Below, piece by piece: positions 1 through 8,307 of a stretch of DNA of 64,000 nt. The notes below the pieces were generated by a model that was not told the origin of the DNA, did no database searches, and saw nothing but the letters and a program-made list of their open reading frames with translations. Position 1 is the first letter of the stretch; each line of letters opens with the position of its first letter. This stretch comes from Hydrocarboniphaga daqingensis (GTDB taxonomy: Bacteria; Pseudomonadota; Gammaproteobacteria; Nevskiales; Nevskiaceae): assembly GCF_900129825.1 (NCBI RefSeq), contig NZ_FQWZ01000008.1, positions 124,001-188,000 on the forward strand, read 5' to 3'. Both the position numbers and the translations under genes were made by a program.

Positions 1-251
1 TCAATCGGGACGGTCAGTTGTTCTTGAACATCGGCGACAAGCGCAGCGAGCCCTTGACCGACGATGAAGTGATCCAGCGGGCCGGCGCGATCGTGCGCAA
101 CAAGCCGCAGGAGATGTTCCTCGTCGAAGGTGATGCCAAGGTGCCTTACGAAGCGGTGGCGCGTGGCATGGCGCTGCTGCAGTCCGCTGGCGTGCAGAAG
201 ATTGGTTTCGTCACCACGCCCCCGAGCCCCGCTCAGCAGAAGAAGCGCTAA
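1..251 (+). CDS. tolR: TolR, C-terminal part (gene begins before the window)
   Basis: TolR is an ExbD-family inner-membrane subunit of the TolQ-TolR motor, which uses the proton gradient to drive TolA. Only the last 82 or so residues are present; the reading frame is open from base 3. They contain the periplasmic ExbD/TolR fold, with the segment VPYEAVARGMALLQSAGVQK ending close to the stop, typical of the family C-terminus. The membrane anchor and its conserved Asp lie upstream of base 1. tolA starts six bases after the stop, so the genes are co-transcribed. The identity rests on this short segment plus the tolA-tolB-pal context. Confidence 0.9.
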   Translation, partial: NRDGQLFLNIGDKRSEPLTDDEVIQRAGAIVRNKPQEMFLVEGDAKVPYEAVARGMALLQSAGVQKIGFVTTPPSPAQQKKR

Positions 252-257
252 ACGCGC

Positions 258-1223
258 ATGCCAGCGACCTCCCGCCACTTTGCGTTCGCGCTGGCCGCGC
301 ACGTCGTCCTGTTCTTTTTCATGATCGTGGGCGTCCAGTGCACCACGCCGATGCCGCCACCGACGCCGATCGCGGCGGTCATGGTCAACCCGTCGGCGCC
401 GCGTGCCCAGCCGACCCCGGCGCCGGCCGTGGTTGACGAGCAGAAGCGGCAAGATGATCTCGACGAGATCAAGGCCGAGCAGGCGCAGAAGCGCGAGGAC
501 GAGACTCGCAAAGTCGAGCAGAAGCGTCAGGAAGAAGCGCGCAAGGCCGAGCAGCGCCGCGAGGAACAGAAAAAGCAGCAGCTCGAGGAACAGCAGAAAG
601 CCGACGACGCCAAGAAGGCGGCCGACGCCGAGAAGAAAAAGCAGGCCGACCTGGCACTCCGCAAGGCAGCCGAAGAAGAGGCCAAGCAGAAAGCGGATGC
701 CGAGGCCAAGGCAAAGGCCGAAGCCGATGCCAAGGCAGCGGCTGTCGAAGCTGAGCGTAAACGCGCCGAAGAACAGGAGCGCGCCAAGGCTGAGCAGGAA
801 GCCAAGCGCAAGCAGGAAGAAGCGCGCAAGGCGGCAGAAGAAAAGAAGCGTCGCGAGGAAGCCCAGCGTCGAGCGCAGGAAGACCTCGCGCGTCAGGCGA
901 TGGCCGAAGAAGCGGCTCGGATCGAAGGCGAGCGCATCGCCGGCGTGCAGGCCACATGGGCGCAGCAACTGGCGGCTTACATGCGCCCTTACTGGACGCG
1001 CCCTGAAGGCTTGCCGGACAACATCCGCTGTCAGGTGGAAATCACCTTGTTAACCAGCGGCGCCGTCGCCGACGTCCGGGTGCTGCGCAGTTCCGGCAAC
1101 CCGGTGTTTGACGAGTCGGTGCTGCGCGCGGTGCGCAAGGCCAGTCCGCTACCGCTTCCGAGTGATCCGAAGGCCTTCGTCCGCATTCTGCAACCGACGT
1201 ACAGCCCCGCCAGTCTTCAGTGA
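258..1223 (+). CDS. tolA: TolA, inner-membrane-anchored periplasmic bridge protein
   Basis: TolA spans the periplasm and links the TolQR motor to Pal and TolB at the outer membrane during constriction. The 321-residue product has the three TolA parts: one N-terminal membrane helix (about residues 9-27), a Pro-rich linker, and a very long Ala/Glu/Lys/Gln/Arg-rich helix (about 60-220), followed by a globular TonB-C-like domain (about 225-321) containing VEITLLTSGAVADVRVLRSSG. The length is shorter than the E. coli protein (421), mostly in the helix. The stop overlaps the possible GTG start of tolB, so translation is probably coupled. Confidence 0.95.
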   Translation: MPATSRHFAFALAAHVVLFFFMIVGVQCTTPMPPPTPIAAVMVNPSAPRAQPTPAPAVVDEQKRQDDLDEIKAEQAQKREDETRKVEQKRQEEARKAEQRREEQKKQQLEEQQKADDAKKAADAEKKKQADLALRKAAEEEAKQKADAEAKAKAEADAKAAAVEAERKRAEEQERAKAEQEAKRKQEEARKAAEEKKRREEAQRRAQEDLARQAMAEEAARIEGERIAGVQATWAQQLAAYMRPYWTRPEGLPDNIRCQVEITLLTSGAVADVRVLRSSGNPVFDESVLRAVRKASPLPLPSDPKAFVRILQPTYSPASLQ

Positions 1224-1240
1224 GAAAGCCCGAGAAAGCC

Positions 1241-2533
1241 ATGATGCTCATTCAACGTGTTCTGTTGGCCGTACTGCTGATCGTGCCGATCGCTGCCCAA
1301 GCGCAGCTCCAATTCGACGTGCAGAGCAACCAGACCGGAGCGGTGCCGATCGCCATCGCACCGTTCTCGAGCAATGACGGCCTTCCCACCGATGTCGCCA
1401 GCGTCATCGATGCCGACTTGGTCCGCAGCGGCCTGTTCACGACGCTGCCGCGCGGTGACATGCTCGAGCGACCCGATGACCCCAGTCGCGTCGATTTCCG
1501 CAATTGGCGTGCGGTCGGCATGGATCATCTGGTCGTCGGCCGCCTCAGCCGGGATGCCGGCACCGATCGCGTCGCAGCCCGCTTTTACTTGCTCGACGTG
1601 TTGCGCGGGCAGCAGTTGATTGCCTATGACATGCCGGCAGTGGCGCCTGACCAACTGCGTTATGTCGCGCATCAGATCGCCGATTTGATCTTCGAGCGGC
1701 TGACCGGTATTCCGGGCGTGTTCAACACCAAGATCGCGTATGTAACGTCGTCCGGTATGGGGCCGACGCGCACTTATCAGCTGATCGTCGCCGACGCCGA
1801 TGGATATAACCCGCGGACGATCGCGAGCTCGAAGGACACGCTAATGTCGCCGTCGTGGTCCCCGGACCGCCGCAAGCTGGCTTATGTCGGCTATGAGCGC
1901 GGCCGGTCGGGTATCTACGTGCACGAGATCGCCACGGGCCAGGTCAAGAAGATCCTGTCCGAAAAGGGCATCAACGGCTCACCGGCCTGGTCGCCCGATG
2001 GCACCAAGCTTGCTGTGACGCTGTCGTTCGAGACCAACCCGGATATCTATCTGTACGACTTGCAAACCGGCCGTCGCCAGCGTCTGACCGACCACTACGG
2101 AATCGACACCGAGGCATCGTTTGCGCCCGACGGGCAATCGATCGTGTTCACGTCCGATCGCGGCGGTCAGCCGCAGATCTACCGCATGCCGGCGACCGGT
2201 GGCGAAGCACAGCGGCTGACATTCCAGGGCCGTCAGAACCTGGATGCCAGCTTCTCGCCCGACGGCAAGTTCCTCGCGCTAGTCAACCTTGACGAAGGAC
2301 GCTATCGTATTGGGCTATTGGATTTAGGCTCAGGCAACCTTCGTCTGCTCAGCGACGGCGGACTTGACGAGAGCCCCAGCTTTGCTCCCAACGGTGCCGT
2401 CATCATTTACGCCACTCAGGTGCGCGGCGGTGGTGCTGAGTTGGCGACGGTTACCACCGATGGTCGCGTCAAGCAGCGGTTACGCCAGCCGGGCGAGGTT
2501 CGAGAGCCTTCGTGGTCCCCGTTGTCGAAATAG
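1241..2533 (+). CDS. tolB: TolB, periplasmic beta-propeller of the Tol-Pal system
   Basis: TolB is a periplasmic protein that binds Pal and exchanges with TolA in the Tol-Pal cycle. I take the ATG at 1241, which gives a clean Sec signal peptide (MMLIQRVLLAVLLIVPIAAQA, cleaved near residue 21). A GTG at 1220 overlapping the tolA stop would add seven polar residues. The N-terminal alpha/beta domain covers about residues 25-160. It is followed by a six-bladed propeller of repeated SPDG/SWSPDR/FAPDG motifs, for example PAWSPDGTKLA and ASFSPDGKFLA. The product is about 430 residues, normal for TolB. Confidence 0.96.
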   Translation: MMLIQRVLLAVLLIVPIAAQAQLQFDVQSNQTGAVPIAIAPFSSNDGLPTDVASVIDADLVRSGLFTTLPRGDMLERPDDPSRVDFRNWRAVGMDHLVVGRLSRDAGTDRVAARFYLLDVLRGQQLIAYDMPAVAPDQLRYVAHQIADLIFERLTGIPGVFNTKIAYVTSSGMGPTRTYQLIVADADGYNPRTIASSKDTLMSPSWSPDRRKLAYVGYERGRSGIYVHEIATGQVKKILSEKGINGSPAWSPDGTKLAVTLSFETNPDIYLYDLQTGRRQRLTDHYGIDTEASFAPDGQSIVFTSDRGGQPQIYRMPATGGEAQRLTFQGRQNLDASFSPDGKFLALVNLDEGRYRIGLLDLGSGNLRLLSDGGLDESPSFAPNGAVIIYATQVRGGGAELATVTTDGRVKQRLRQPGEVREPSWSPLSK

Positions 2534-2598
2534 TCCGCTTTTAGACGTAGTACAGCACCTATTCTTTTTATTTCAGATCGATTTCAGGAGTTATTTCA

Positions 2599-3120
2599 AT
2601 GTTCAAGCAGATTCTGGTTACGTCCGTCGTTGCTGCCGCTCTCACCGTGTCGGGCTGCGCCAGCAAGGGCAAGAAGGCCGCTCCGCTGCCCCCGCCGACC
2701 AACAACAGCGGCATGTCCAACTACGGCGCATCCGATAGCAGCGTCACGGGCACCGGCCTGGGCGCCGGCGGCATCACGGCCGCTGATCTGGCCAACAAGA
2801 AGACCGTTTACTTCCAGTTCGACAGCAGCGACCTGACCTCCGAAGGTCGCGCCGTCGCGGCCGCTTGGGCGTCCTACCTGTCGGCGAACCCGAGCGTCCG
2901 TGTCCGTCTGGAAGGCAACGCTGACGAGCGCGGCACGCGCGAGTACAACGTCGGCCTCGGCGAGCACCGCGCCAATGCCGTGCAGGCTGCGCTGACCTCG
3001 GGCGGTGCCTCGGCCAGCCAGATCAGCGTCGTCAGCTACGGCGAAGAGCGTCCGGTCGCTGCCGGTCATGACGAAGCGGCTTACTCGCTGAACCGTCGCG
3101 TTGATATCGTCCAGCAGTAA
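2599..3120 (+). CDS. pal: Pal, peptidoglycan-associated outer-membrane lipoprotein
   Basis: Pal anchors the outer membrane to peptidoglycan at the division site. The 173-residue product starts with a lipoprotein signal ending in VSGC (Cys at residue 21), then a Gly/Ser/Pro-rich linker, then an OmpA-like domain (about 70-170). The peptidoglycan-binding signature is visible in NADERGTREYNVGLGEHRAN, whose Asp and Arg bind diaminopimelate in the family. A good ribosome site (CAGGAG) lies eight bases before the ATG. The gene follows tolB after 65 bases, which leaves room for an extra promoter. Confidence 0.96.
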   Translation: MFKQILVTSVVAAALTVSGCASKGKKAAPLPPPTNNSGMSNYGASDSSVTGTGLGAGGITAADLANKKTVYFQFDSSDLTSEGRAVAAAWASYLSANPSVRVRLEGNADERGTREYNVGLGEHRANAVQAALTSGGASASQISVVSYGEERPVAAGHDEAAYSLNRRVDIVQQ

Positions 3121-3160
3121 GCTGGGCGCCTTCAAAGTCGATTCCTGAAGGAGCGAACCG

Positions 3161-3979
3161 ATGATGTCTCACCGACTTTCTGCGCTGATGGCCATGTCGC
3201 TGCTGGCGCTTACTGGCTGCGCGGATTTTGGTGGGCCCATCAGTGGTTCCGGGCAGCCGGTGCTCTCACCTGAAGAGCGCCGGCTGCAGGATCTGGAAAA
3301 CAAGACGGCGCAGATGTCGCGCCGGCTCGAAGCGATGAGCGCCAGTGGGTCTGATCAGGACCTGATGCGACTTCGCGATGAAGTCCGCGAATTGCGCGGC
3401 ATTGTCGAGAAACTTCGTTACGACAGTGATCAGCGTGACCGCGGCACCAAGGAATACCTGCAAGATCTGAACAGCCGCCTGCAGCGTTTCGAAGGCGCCA
3501 TTCCCCCCGTGGTAGGTGCCTTCCCTGGAACGATTCCGGGTGCAACGCCGGGCACGATGGCGTCGGTACCGTCAGCGGCGCAGCGGCCCGCAGTGGCATC
3601 GCCAGAAGAGGAATCGGCATACCTGGCAACGTTCGACCTGCTGAAGAATGGCAAGTACGACGACGCCATCCGGGGTTTCAAATCAATGCTCGCTGAGTGG
3701 CCGCAGGGCCGCTATGCCGACAATGCCTGGTACTGGATGGGCGAGGCGAACTACGTCAAGCGTGACTACACGGCGGCGCTGAGCAGTTTTCAGTCACTGG
3801 TCGACCGCTTTCCGACCAGCCCGAAACTGGCGGATGGGCTCTACAAGGTCGGTCTTTGCCAGATCGAATTGAAGCGCTCCAGCGAAGCCAAGGCGACGTT
3901 GCAGCGTGTGACACGGGAATTCCCGACGTCCAATGCGGCTAATTTGTCGCGGCAAAAACTGGAACAAATCGGCGGTTGA
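3161..3979 (+). CDS. cpoB: CpoB (YbgF), TPR protein coordinating envelope constriction
   Basis: CpoB is the fifth gene of the tol-pal locus and links peptidoglycan synthesis to Tol-Pal during division. The 272-residue product has a coiled-coil trimerisation region (about 40-115), a Pro/Gly/Ala linker, and C-terminal tetratricopeptide repeats (about 150-270, including YADNAWYWMGEANYVKRDY). The signal sequence ends in LTGC with Cys at residue 20, so this copy looks like a lipoprotein rather than the soluble periplasmic E. coli form. queE follows after three bases. Confidence 0.92.
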   Translation: MMSHRLSALMAMSLLALTGCADFGGPISGSGQPVLSPEERRLQDLENKTAQMSRRLEAMSASGSDQDLMRLRDEVRELRGIVEKLRYDSDQRDRGTKEYLQDLNSRLQRFEGAIPPVVGAFPGTIPGATPGTMASVPSAAQRPAVASPEEESAYLATFDLLKNGKYDDAIRGFKSMLAEWPQGRYADNAWYWMGEANYVKRDYTAALSSFQSLVDRFPTSPKLADGLYKVGLCQIELKRSSEAKATLQRVTREFPTSNAANLSRQKLEQIGG

Positions 3980-3982
3980 TGC

Positions 3983-4663
3983 ATGACTTCGGCCGTTGCG
4001 CAGCCGGCGCCGGCGGCGCGAACGAGCCGGCTGAAAATCACCGAGATTTTTCTCTCGCTGCAGGGTGAGTCGTCGACGGCCGGATGGCCGACCGTTTTCG
4101 TCAGACTCACCGGTTGCCCGTTGCGCTGTGTCTACTGCGACACCGAGTACGCGTTCTACGGGGGGCAGTGGCGTGACTTAGAGGCGATCCTCGCAACAGT
4201 CGATAGCTATGGCGCACGCCACGTTTGTGTGACCGGTGGCGAGCCCTTGGCTCAAAAGACGTGCCTCGAGCTTATGACCCGGCTTTGCGACGCGGGCAAG
4301 CAGGTTTCGCTCGAAACCAGCGGTGCGCTTGACGTTACGGCCGTCGACCCACGAGTCATGCGGGTCATCGACATCAAGACGCCCGGCTCGGGTGAACAGT
4401 CGCGGAACCTGTGGAGCAACCTCGACCATCTGCGTCCGCACGACGAACTCAAGTTCGTGATTTGCAGCCGCGAAGACTATGACTGGTCGTGCAGCATGGT
4501 GGCCCAACATGAGCTGACGCAGCGCTGTTCGGTGCTGTTCTCGCCAAGCCATCGGCAGGTGACACCGCGCCAACTCGCTGACTGGATCGTTGAGGATCGG
4601 CTGCCGGTGCGCTTCCAAATGCAGTTGCACAAACAGTTGTGGGGCGAGGAGGCGGGGCGATGA
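3983..4663 (+). CDS. queE: QueE, 7-carboxy-7-deazaguanine synthase
   Basis: QueE is a radical-SAM enzyme that contracts the ring of 6-carboxytetrahydropterin to 7-carboxy-7-deazaguanine, a step in queuosine synthesis. The 226-residue product carries the CxxxCxxC cluster motif as CPLRCVYC (Cys 45, 49, 52) and a Gly-rich SAM-binding segment VTGGEP. The N-terminal SLQGES segment is typical of QueE. Its stop overlaps the queC start by four bases (ATGA), showing coupled translation of two consecutive pathway steps. Confidence 0.95.
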   Translation: MTSAVAQPAPAARTSRLKITEIFLSLQGESSTAGWPTVFVRLTGCPLRCVYCDTEYAFYGGQWRDLEAILATVDSYGARHVCVTGGEPLAQKTCLELMTRLCDAGKQVSLETSGALDVTAVDPRVMRVIDIKTPGSGEQSRNLWSNLDHLRPHDELKFVICSREDYDWSCSMVAQHELTQRCSVLFSPSHRQVTPRQLADWIVEDRLPVRFQMQLHKQLWGEEAGR

Positions 4664-5337
4664 CGGTGGCGCGGCGCGCTGTTGTGTTGCTGTCCGGAGG
4701 CCTTGATTCGGCGACGGTGATGGCCATCGCGCGTAGCGAGGGTTATGAGCTGTATGCGATTTCGGTGGCCTACGGTCAGCGCCATATGGCCGAAATCAAG
4801 GCATCGGCCGACGTCGCGCGCAGTCTCGGCGCGCGCCGGCATCAAGTGATGCACGTCAATCTCAACGACGTCGGTGGTTCGGCGCTGACCGATACATCGA
4901 TCGACGTTCCGGAAACACCCAGCGAGGGAATTCCGGTCACCTACGTGCCTGCCCGAAACACCTTGTTTCTATCGCTAGCGCTGGGTTGGGCCGAAGTGGT
5001 CGGGGCCACCGATATCTTCATCGGCGTCAACGCAGTCGATTACTCGGGCTATCCCGACTGTCGCCCCGAGTTCGTTGCCGCATTCGAGCGGCTCGCCAAT
5101 GTCGCCACCCGGGTTGGTATCGAGGGTGGAGGGATTCAAATCCATACGCCGCTGATTGACTTGAGCAAGGCGGATATCGTGCGGATCGGGACGCAGCTCG
5201 GCGTCGACTATGCGCAAACGGTGTCCTGCTATCAGGCGGACGATCAGGGGCGAGCCTGCGGCCGTTGCGATTCGTGCCGACTGCGCCGCGCTGGCTTCGA
5301 AAGCGCCGGCATCACCGACCCGACACGTTACTATTAG
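4660..5337 (+). CDS. queC: QueC, 7-cyano-7-deazaguanine synthase
   Basis: QueC is an ATP-dependent enzyme that converts 7-carboxy-7-deazaguanine to preQ0. The 225-residue product has the PP-loop SGGLDS (residues 12-17) and the C-terminal zinc site with Cys 190, 200, 203 and 206 (CYQ...CGRCDSC). I take the ATG at 4660, which overlaps the queE stop and has AGGAGG about six bases upstream. An in-frame start at 4639 would sit inside queE and add seven Gly-rich residues. Substrate supply genes queD and queF are not in the window. Confidence 0.96.
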   Translation: MTVARRAVVLLSGGLDSATVMAIARSEGYELYAISVAYGQRHMAEIKASADVARSLGARRHQVMHVNLNDVGGSALTDTSIDVPETPSEGIPVTYVPARNTLFLSLALGWAEVVGATDIFIGVNAVDYSGYPDCRPEFVAAFERLANVATRVGIEGGGIQIHTPLIDLSKADIVRIGTQLGVDYAQTVSCYQADDQGRACGRCDSCRLRRAGFESAGITDPTRYY

Positions 5338-5401
5338 GTGCCGCCGACGCTGTCGGAAGTCGAGATGTGCCGATATCGCTGTTATCAGCATCGAAACACT
5401 A

Positions 5402-5430
5402 TTCAATGCCGCGTTGTCATCCAGTATGAT
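5402..5430 (+). promoter_or_regulatory. Probable sigma-70 promoter of tRNA-Lys
   Basis: TTCAAT (5402-5407) and TATGAT (5425-5430) are separated by 17 bases. The -10 is followed at once by the GC-rich stretch GCGCGCCCC, the kind of discriminator seen at stable-RNA promoters under stringent control. Initiation near 5437 would leave a leader of about 30 nt holding the small hairpin GACGGC/GCCGTC (5440-5458). The -35 match is weak (3 of 6). Confidence 0.5.
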
Positions 5431-5468
5431 GCGCGCCCCGACGGCTGCAATTGCCGTCGATCTGTTGC

Positions 5469-5544
5469 GGGTCGTTAGCTCAGTCGGTAGAGCAGTTGAC
5501 TTTTAATCAATTGGTCGATGGTTCGAATCCATCACGACCCACCA
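5469..5544 (+). tRNA. tRNA-Lys (anticodon TTT), CCA encoded
   Basis: The 76-nt sequence folds as a complete cloverleaf. The acceptor arms are GGGTCGT and ACGACCC, the D arm is GCTC...GAGC, the anticodon stem is GTTGA/TCAAT with loop CTTTTAA (anticodon TTT), and the T arm is GATGG-TTCGAAT-CCATC. It ends in discriminator A plus genomic CCA. The five-base variable loop TGGTC is normal for tRNA-Lys. Placement after queC in the tol-pal neighbourhood is common in gammaproteobacteria. Confidence 0.97.
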
Positions 5545-5551
5545 TCTTCTG

Positions 5552-5570
5552 AGGCAGCATCGCGCTGCCT
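5552..5570 (+). terminator. Hairpin directly after tRNA-Lys
   Basis: AGGCAGC (5552-5558) and GCTGCCT (5564-5570) form a seven-base stem around the loop ATCGC, eight bases after the tRNA CCA. No T-run follows, so it may act as a processing or Rho-assisted stop rather than a classical intrinsic terminator. Confidence 0.4.
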
Positions 5571-5987
5571 GTGAAGCGGTGGTGATTCCATCCGCGGGGC
5601 CCAAGCTCTGCACGCGTTCGCAATCACGTCTGCAGCGTGCGACCGCGATGTCCGCTGAATTCTGAGTATCACCGACTGCTAGTGCTGGCATTGCTCGCGG
5701 TGCGCCCTGCAGCGCGGCGCCCAACAAATGTCAAGCCGCTTCGATGCCTTCGGATGCGCTTCCAGCTGGTGGGTCCCTATGGTCGTCAACGACCGGGATG
5801 CAGCAGGCTGAGTTCTTTGCTCGGCGATCGTTGACGTTTAAGCGAGGCCGTCTGCGTCCGTGTCAGGGAACGGCGGCGTCGAAAGCTTTCGCAGCCGAGC
5901 AAGGCGGCCTGTACTGAAAGATCCCGGAGCGTCAGCCTAGCTCCGCGCACGCTGGCGCAAGGCGTGGCGATGGGACGTCAGCAAACG
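5571..5987. other. Non-coding stretch between tRNA-Lys and a candidate small gene
   Basis: I find no convincing gene here. Short frames (for example 5637-5834 on +) have no ribosome site, family resemblance or consistent codon use. The only structures seen are the small hairpin GGTCG-TCAA-CGACC (5781-5794) and the nine-base inverted repeat CGTCAACGA (5784-5792) / TCGTTGACG (5828-5836). Their function is unknown. No tRNA-derived direct repeat that would mark an attachment site was found. Confidence 0.5.
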
Positions 5988-6188
5988 TTAGCCGAGGCGC
6001 CGGCGGACCGCTGGTTTGGTCGTCGCACCGGACGACGCCGTGTTGCCGGAGCGCGGCAGTGCCACGACCTTAGTGTTGTTTCCCGGATCGCTGACTTGAT
6101 CCAGTTCAAGCTCGGCAACGCTGCTGTATTGGCCAGCCGAAGCCCAACTCGCGAACAGGTTGGACAAACCTGGAAATAAGCGTTTCAT
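5988..6188 (-). CDS. Candidate small protein of 66 residues, unknown function
   Basis: An ATG at 6188 is preceded by CGGGAG with a spacing of seven to eight bases, a good ribosome site. Further upstream, TTGGGA and TAGATT, 18 bases apart, could act as a promoter. The product begins MKRLFPGLSNLFASWASAGQ, continues with an acidic middle (SVAELELDQVSDPGNN) and ends basic (AVRRRLG). There is no clear signal peptide, membrane helix or known domain. Third-position GC is lower near the start than in neighbouring genes. It may be a real orphan small gene or a chance frame; I lean only slightly to real. Confidence 0.35.
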   Translation of the reverse strand: MKRLFPGLSNLFASWASAGQYSSVAELELDQVSDPGNNTKVVALPRSGNTASSGATTKPAVRRRLG

Positions 6189-6611
6189 GATCAAACTCCC
6201 GATAGGGGTACCGCTGCACAGGGCTCACCCGAGGCTGCGATAGGGGTCAATCTAGTCGCAGCATTGCTGAATTCCCAATCACCACTTGTGATCCAGAGCA
6301 TCATGCTGACTTATTTAATAGTCAGTTATGTGAACGGTGGCTTTATGCTGCGCCGCACAATCAAAAGACTGCTGATATTGCTGAACTAATTCAATGCTGC
6401 GGCCGGTGCCGGCGCATGTTGGTCCAGCCTGGCCGGTTCCGGGCCGTACCCACGGCGTAAGAAACAAGCGCGAGTAGATTCCCACTTCGCTTTTCCGCTT
6501 GAGAAGATTGGCGCTGCCCCGTAGAGTCACAAGCTCAGTCGGGGCGTCCTGCCACCGTCCGGGTGGCCTGGCGACAGGAGCCCGCTGTTTCGTCACTCGC
6601 TCTAATACTCG
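6189..6611. other. Relatively AT-rich intergenic region upstream of trpA
   Basis: This stretch has no gene that I can support. It holds two copies of CGATAGGGGT (6200-6209, 6238-6247), the 15-base palindrome ATCACCACTTGTGAT (6278-6292), and the palindromic 20-mer with arms CTGACT/AGTCAG around an AT-rich centre (6306-6325). These look like possible protein-binding sites for the flanking divergent transcription units. The last 200 bases before trpA are GC-rich; I see neither a trp leader peptide nor a clear attenuator. Confidence 0.45.
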
Positions 6612-7430
6612 ATGAGTCGAATCGCTTCCTGCCTCGCCGCCGTTAAATCTCAGGGCCGCAAGGCGCTCATTCCGTACATCACGGCCGGCGATCCTCATCC
6701 TCGCGACACCGTCTCGCTGATGCGGGCACTGGTTGACGGCGGCGCCGATATCATCGAGCTGGGTGTGCCGTTCTCGGACCCAATGGCCGACGGCCCCGTC
6801 ATCCAGCTCGCCTGCGAGCGCGCCTTGGTTCACGGCACGAGCCTCCGGCAGATACTGGGAATGGTGCGCGAGTTCCGGGAGTCCGACACCAAAACGCCGA
6901 TTGTTCTGATGGGCTATCTCAATCCGATCGAACACATCGGCGTTGCCGCGTTCGCCGATGAGGCGCGGTCGTCCGGGGTCGACGGCGTGCTGATCGTCGA
7001 TTTGGCTATTGAAGAGGCCGCCGACTTCTCCAGCCCGCTGCGCGCGGCGGGCATTGATCTGATCTTTTTGCTGGCGCCGACCAGTCCGCCAGAGCGTATT
7101 CAGGCGGTGGCTGCCCAAGCGAGCGGCTATTTGTATTATGTTTCGGTGAAAGGTGTGACGGGTTCGTCAAAGTTGGACGTCAGCGACGTCGAGACGAAGT
7201 TGCAGCAGATCCGGCGCTACACCGATTTGCCGTTGGCCGTGGGCTTCGGTATTCGCGACGCGGAATCGGCCGCCTTGGTTGCCCGTGTTGCCGACGGTGT
7301 CATCGTGGGCAGTGCGCTGGTCACCGAAATCGATAAACACCAGGCGCAGCCGGAAGTGCTGCCTGGATTGCTCAGGGAAAAGCTCGGCGCAATGCGTCAG
7401 GCAATGGATAACGAGGGAAGACTGTCATGA
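6612..7430 (+). CDS. trpA: TrpA, tryptophan synthase alpha chain
   Basis: TrpA cleaves indole-3-glycerol phosphate to indole and glyceraldehyde phosphate and passes indole to TrpB. The 272-residue TIM barrel has both catalytic acids in canonical places: Glu49 in IIEL and Asp60 in PFSDPMAD. The phosphate-binding GFGIRD and GSALV segments lie near the C-terminus. trpB, its usual immediate neighbour, is not in the window. The stop overlaps accD by four bases, so trpA is the first gene of a trpA-accD-folC-dedD-recJ unit. Confidence 0.96.
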   Translation: MSRIASCLAAVKSQGRKALIPYITAGDPHPRDTVSLMRALVDGGADIIELGVPFSDPMADGPVIQLACERALVHGTSLRQILGMVREFRESDTKTPIVLMGYLNPIEHIGVAAFADEARSSGVDGVLIVDLAIEEAADFSSPLRAAGIDLIFLLAPTSPPERIQAVAAQASGYLYYVSVKGVTGSSKLDVSDVETKLQQIRRYTDLPLAVGFGIRDAESAALVARVADGVIVGSALVTEIDKHQAQPEVLPGLLREKLGAMRQAMDNEGRLS

Positions 7431-8296
7431 GCTGGCTCGACAAGATCGCGGGTTCGCAGCTGTTGACCTATGGCGTGCGCAAGCACAACGTGCCCGAAGG
7501 GCTGTGGGTCAAATGCGATGGCTGCGGCTCGGTGTTGTACCGCGCCGAGTTGGAACGCACGCTGGAAGTCTGCCCCAAGTGCAGCGCCCATCGTCCGATT
7601 CCGGCCCGAGCCCGGCTCAATCAGTTGCTCGACGCCGAGGGGCGCGAGGAAATCGCCAAGCACCTTGCGCCCGCCGATCCGCTCAAGTTCAAGGACTCGC
7701 GCAAGTACACCGATCGCATCAAGGAAGCGCAGGCCGACACCGACGAGAAAGACGCGCTGGTGGTGATGCGGGGCCGCATCATGGAGTTGCCGGTCGTCGT
7801 GTCGGTGTTCGAGTTCGGCTTCATGGGCGGCTCGATGGGCTCCGTCGTCGGCGAGAAGTTCGTCCACGGCGCCAATGCCGCCTTCGAAGCGGGCCTTCCG
7901 TACGTGTGTTTTTCTGCATCGGGCGGCGCGCGCATGCAGGAGTCGCTGTTTTCGCTGATGCAGATGGCCAAAACCTCGGCAGCACTGGCGCGCCTGTCGG
8001 ACCGCGGGCTGCCGTTCATCTCGGTGCTGACGCATCCAACAATGGGCGGTGTTTCGGCGAGCCTGGCGATGCTGGGCGACGTCATCATCGCCGAACCGCG
8101 GGCGCTGATCGGCTTCGCCGGACCGCGTGTGATCGAGCAGACCGTGCGGCAGAAGCTGCCTGAAGGCTTCCAGCGGGCGGAGTTCCTTCTGGAGCACGGC
8201 GCGATCGATATGATCGTGGACCGTCGCGAACTGCGAGAGAAGATCCACCGCTTGCTGGCGATGATGACCCATTGGGCGCCGTCGCCGAAGGCTTGA
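7427..8296 (+). CDS. accD: AccD, acetyl-CoA carboxylase carboxyltransferase beta subunit
   Basis: AccD, with AccA, transfers the carboxyl group from biotin to acetyl-CoA, giving malonyl-CoA for fatty acid synthesis. The 289-residue product has the four-cysteine zinc ribbon (Cys 30, 33, 49, 52 in CDGC...CPKC) and the crotonase-like core with [10 protein letters not shown], which binds acyl-CoA. It overlaps trpA by four bases and is followed closely by folC, the usual accD-folC pair. Confidence 0.97.
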   Translation: MSWLDKIAGSQLLTYGVRKHNVPEGLWVKCDGCGSVLYRAELERTLEVCPKCSAHRPIPARARLNQLLDAEGREEIAKHLAPADPLKFKDSRKYTDRIKEAQADTDEKDALVVMRGRIMELPVVVSVFEFGFMGGSMGSVVGEKFVHGANAAFEAGLPYVCFSASGGARMQESLFSLMQMAKTSAALARLSDRGLPFISVLTHPTMGGVSASLAMLGDVIIAEPRALIGFAGPRVIEQTVRQKLPEGFQRAEFLLEHGAIDMIVDRRELREKIHRLLAMMTHWAPSPKA

Positions 8297-8307
8297 TTCA
8301 GGTCGCG

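Noticed and set aside
480-930. Repetitive Glu/Ala/Lys-coding sequence in tolA as a DNA repeat
   Set aside because: It is the normal low-complexity helix of TolA; there is no exact tandem unit.
5469-5544. tRNA-Lys as an attachment site of an integrated element
   Set aside because: I found no second copy of the tRNA 3' end, integrase, or change in gene style nearby.
5503-5727. A minus-strand frame reading into tRNA-Lys
   Set aside because: It ends inside the tRNA gene and has no signal of coding.
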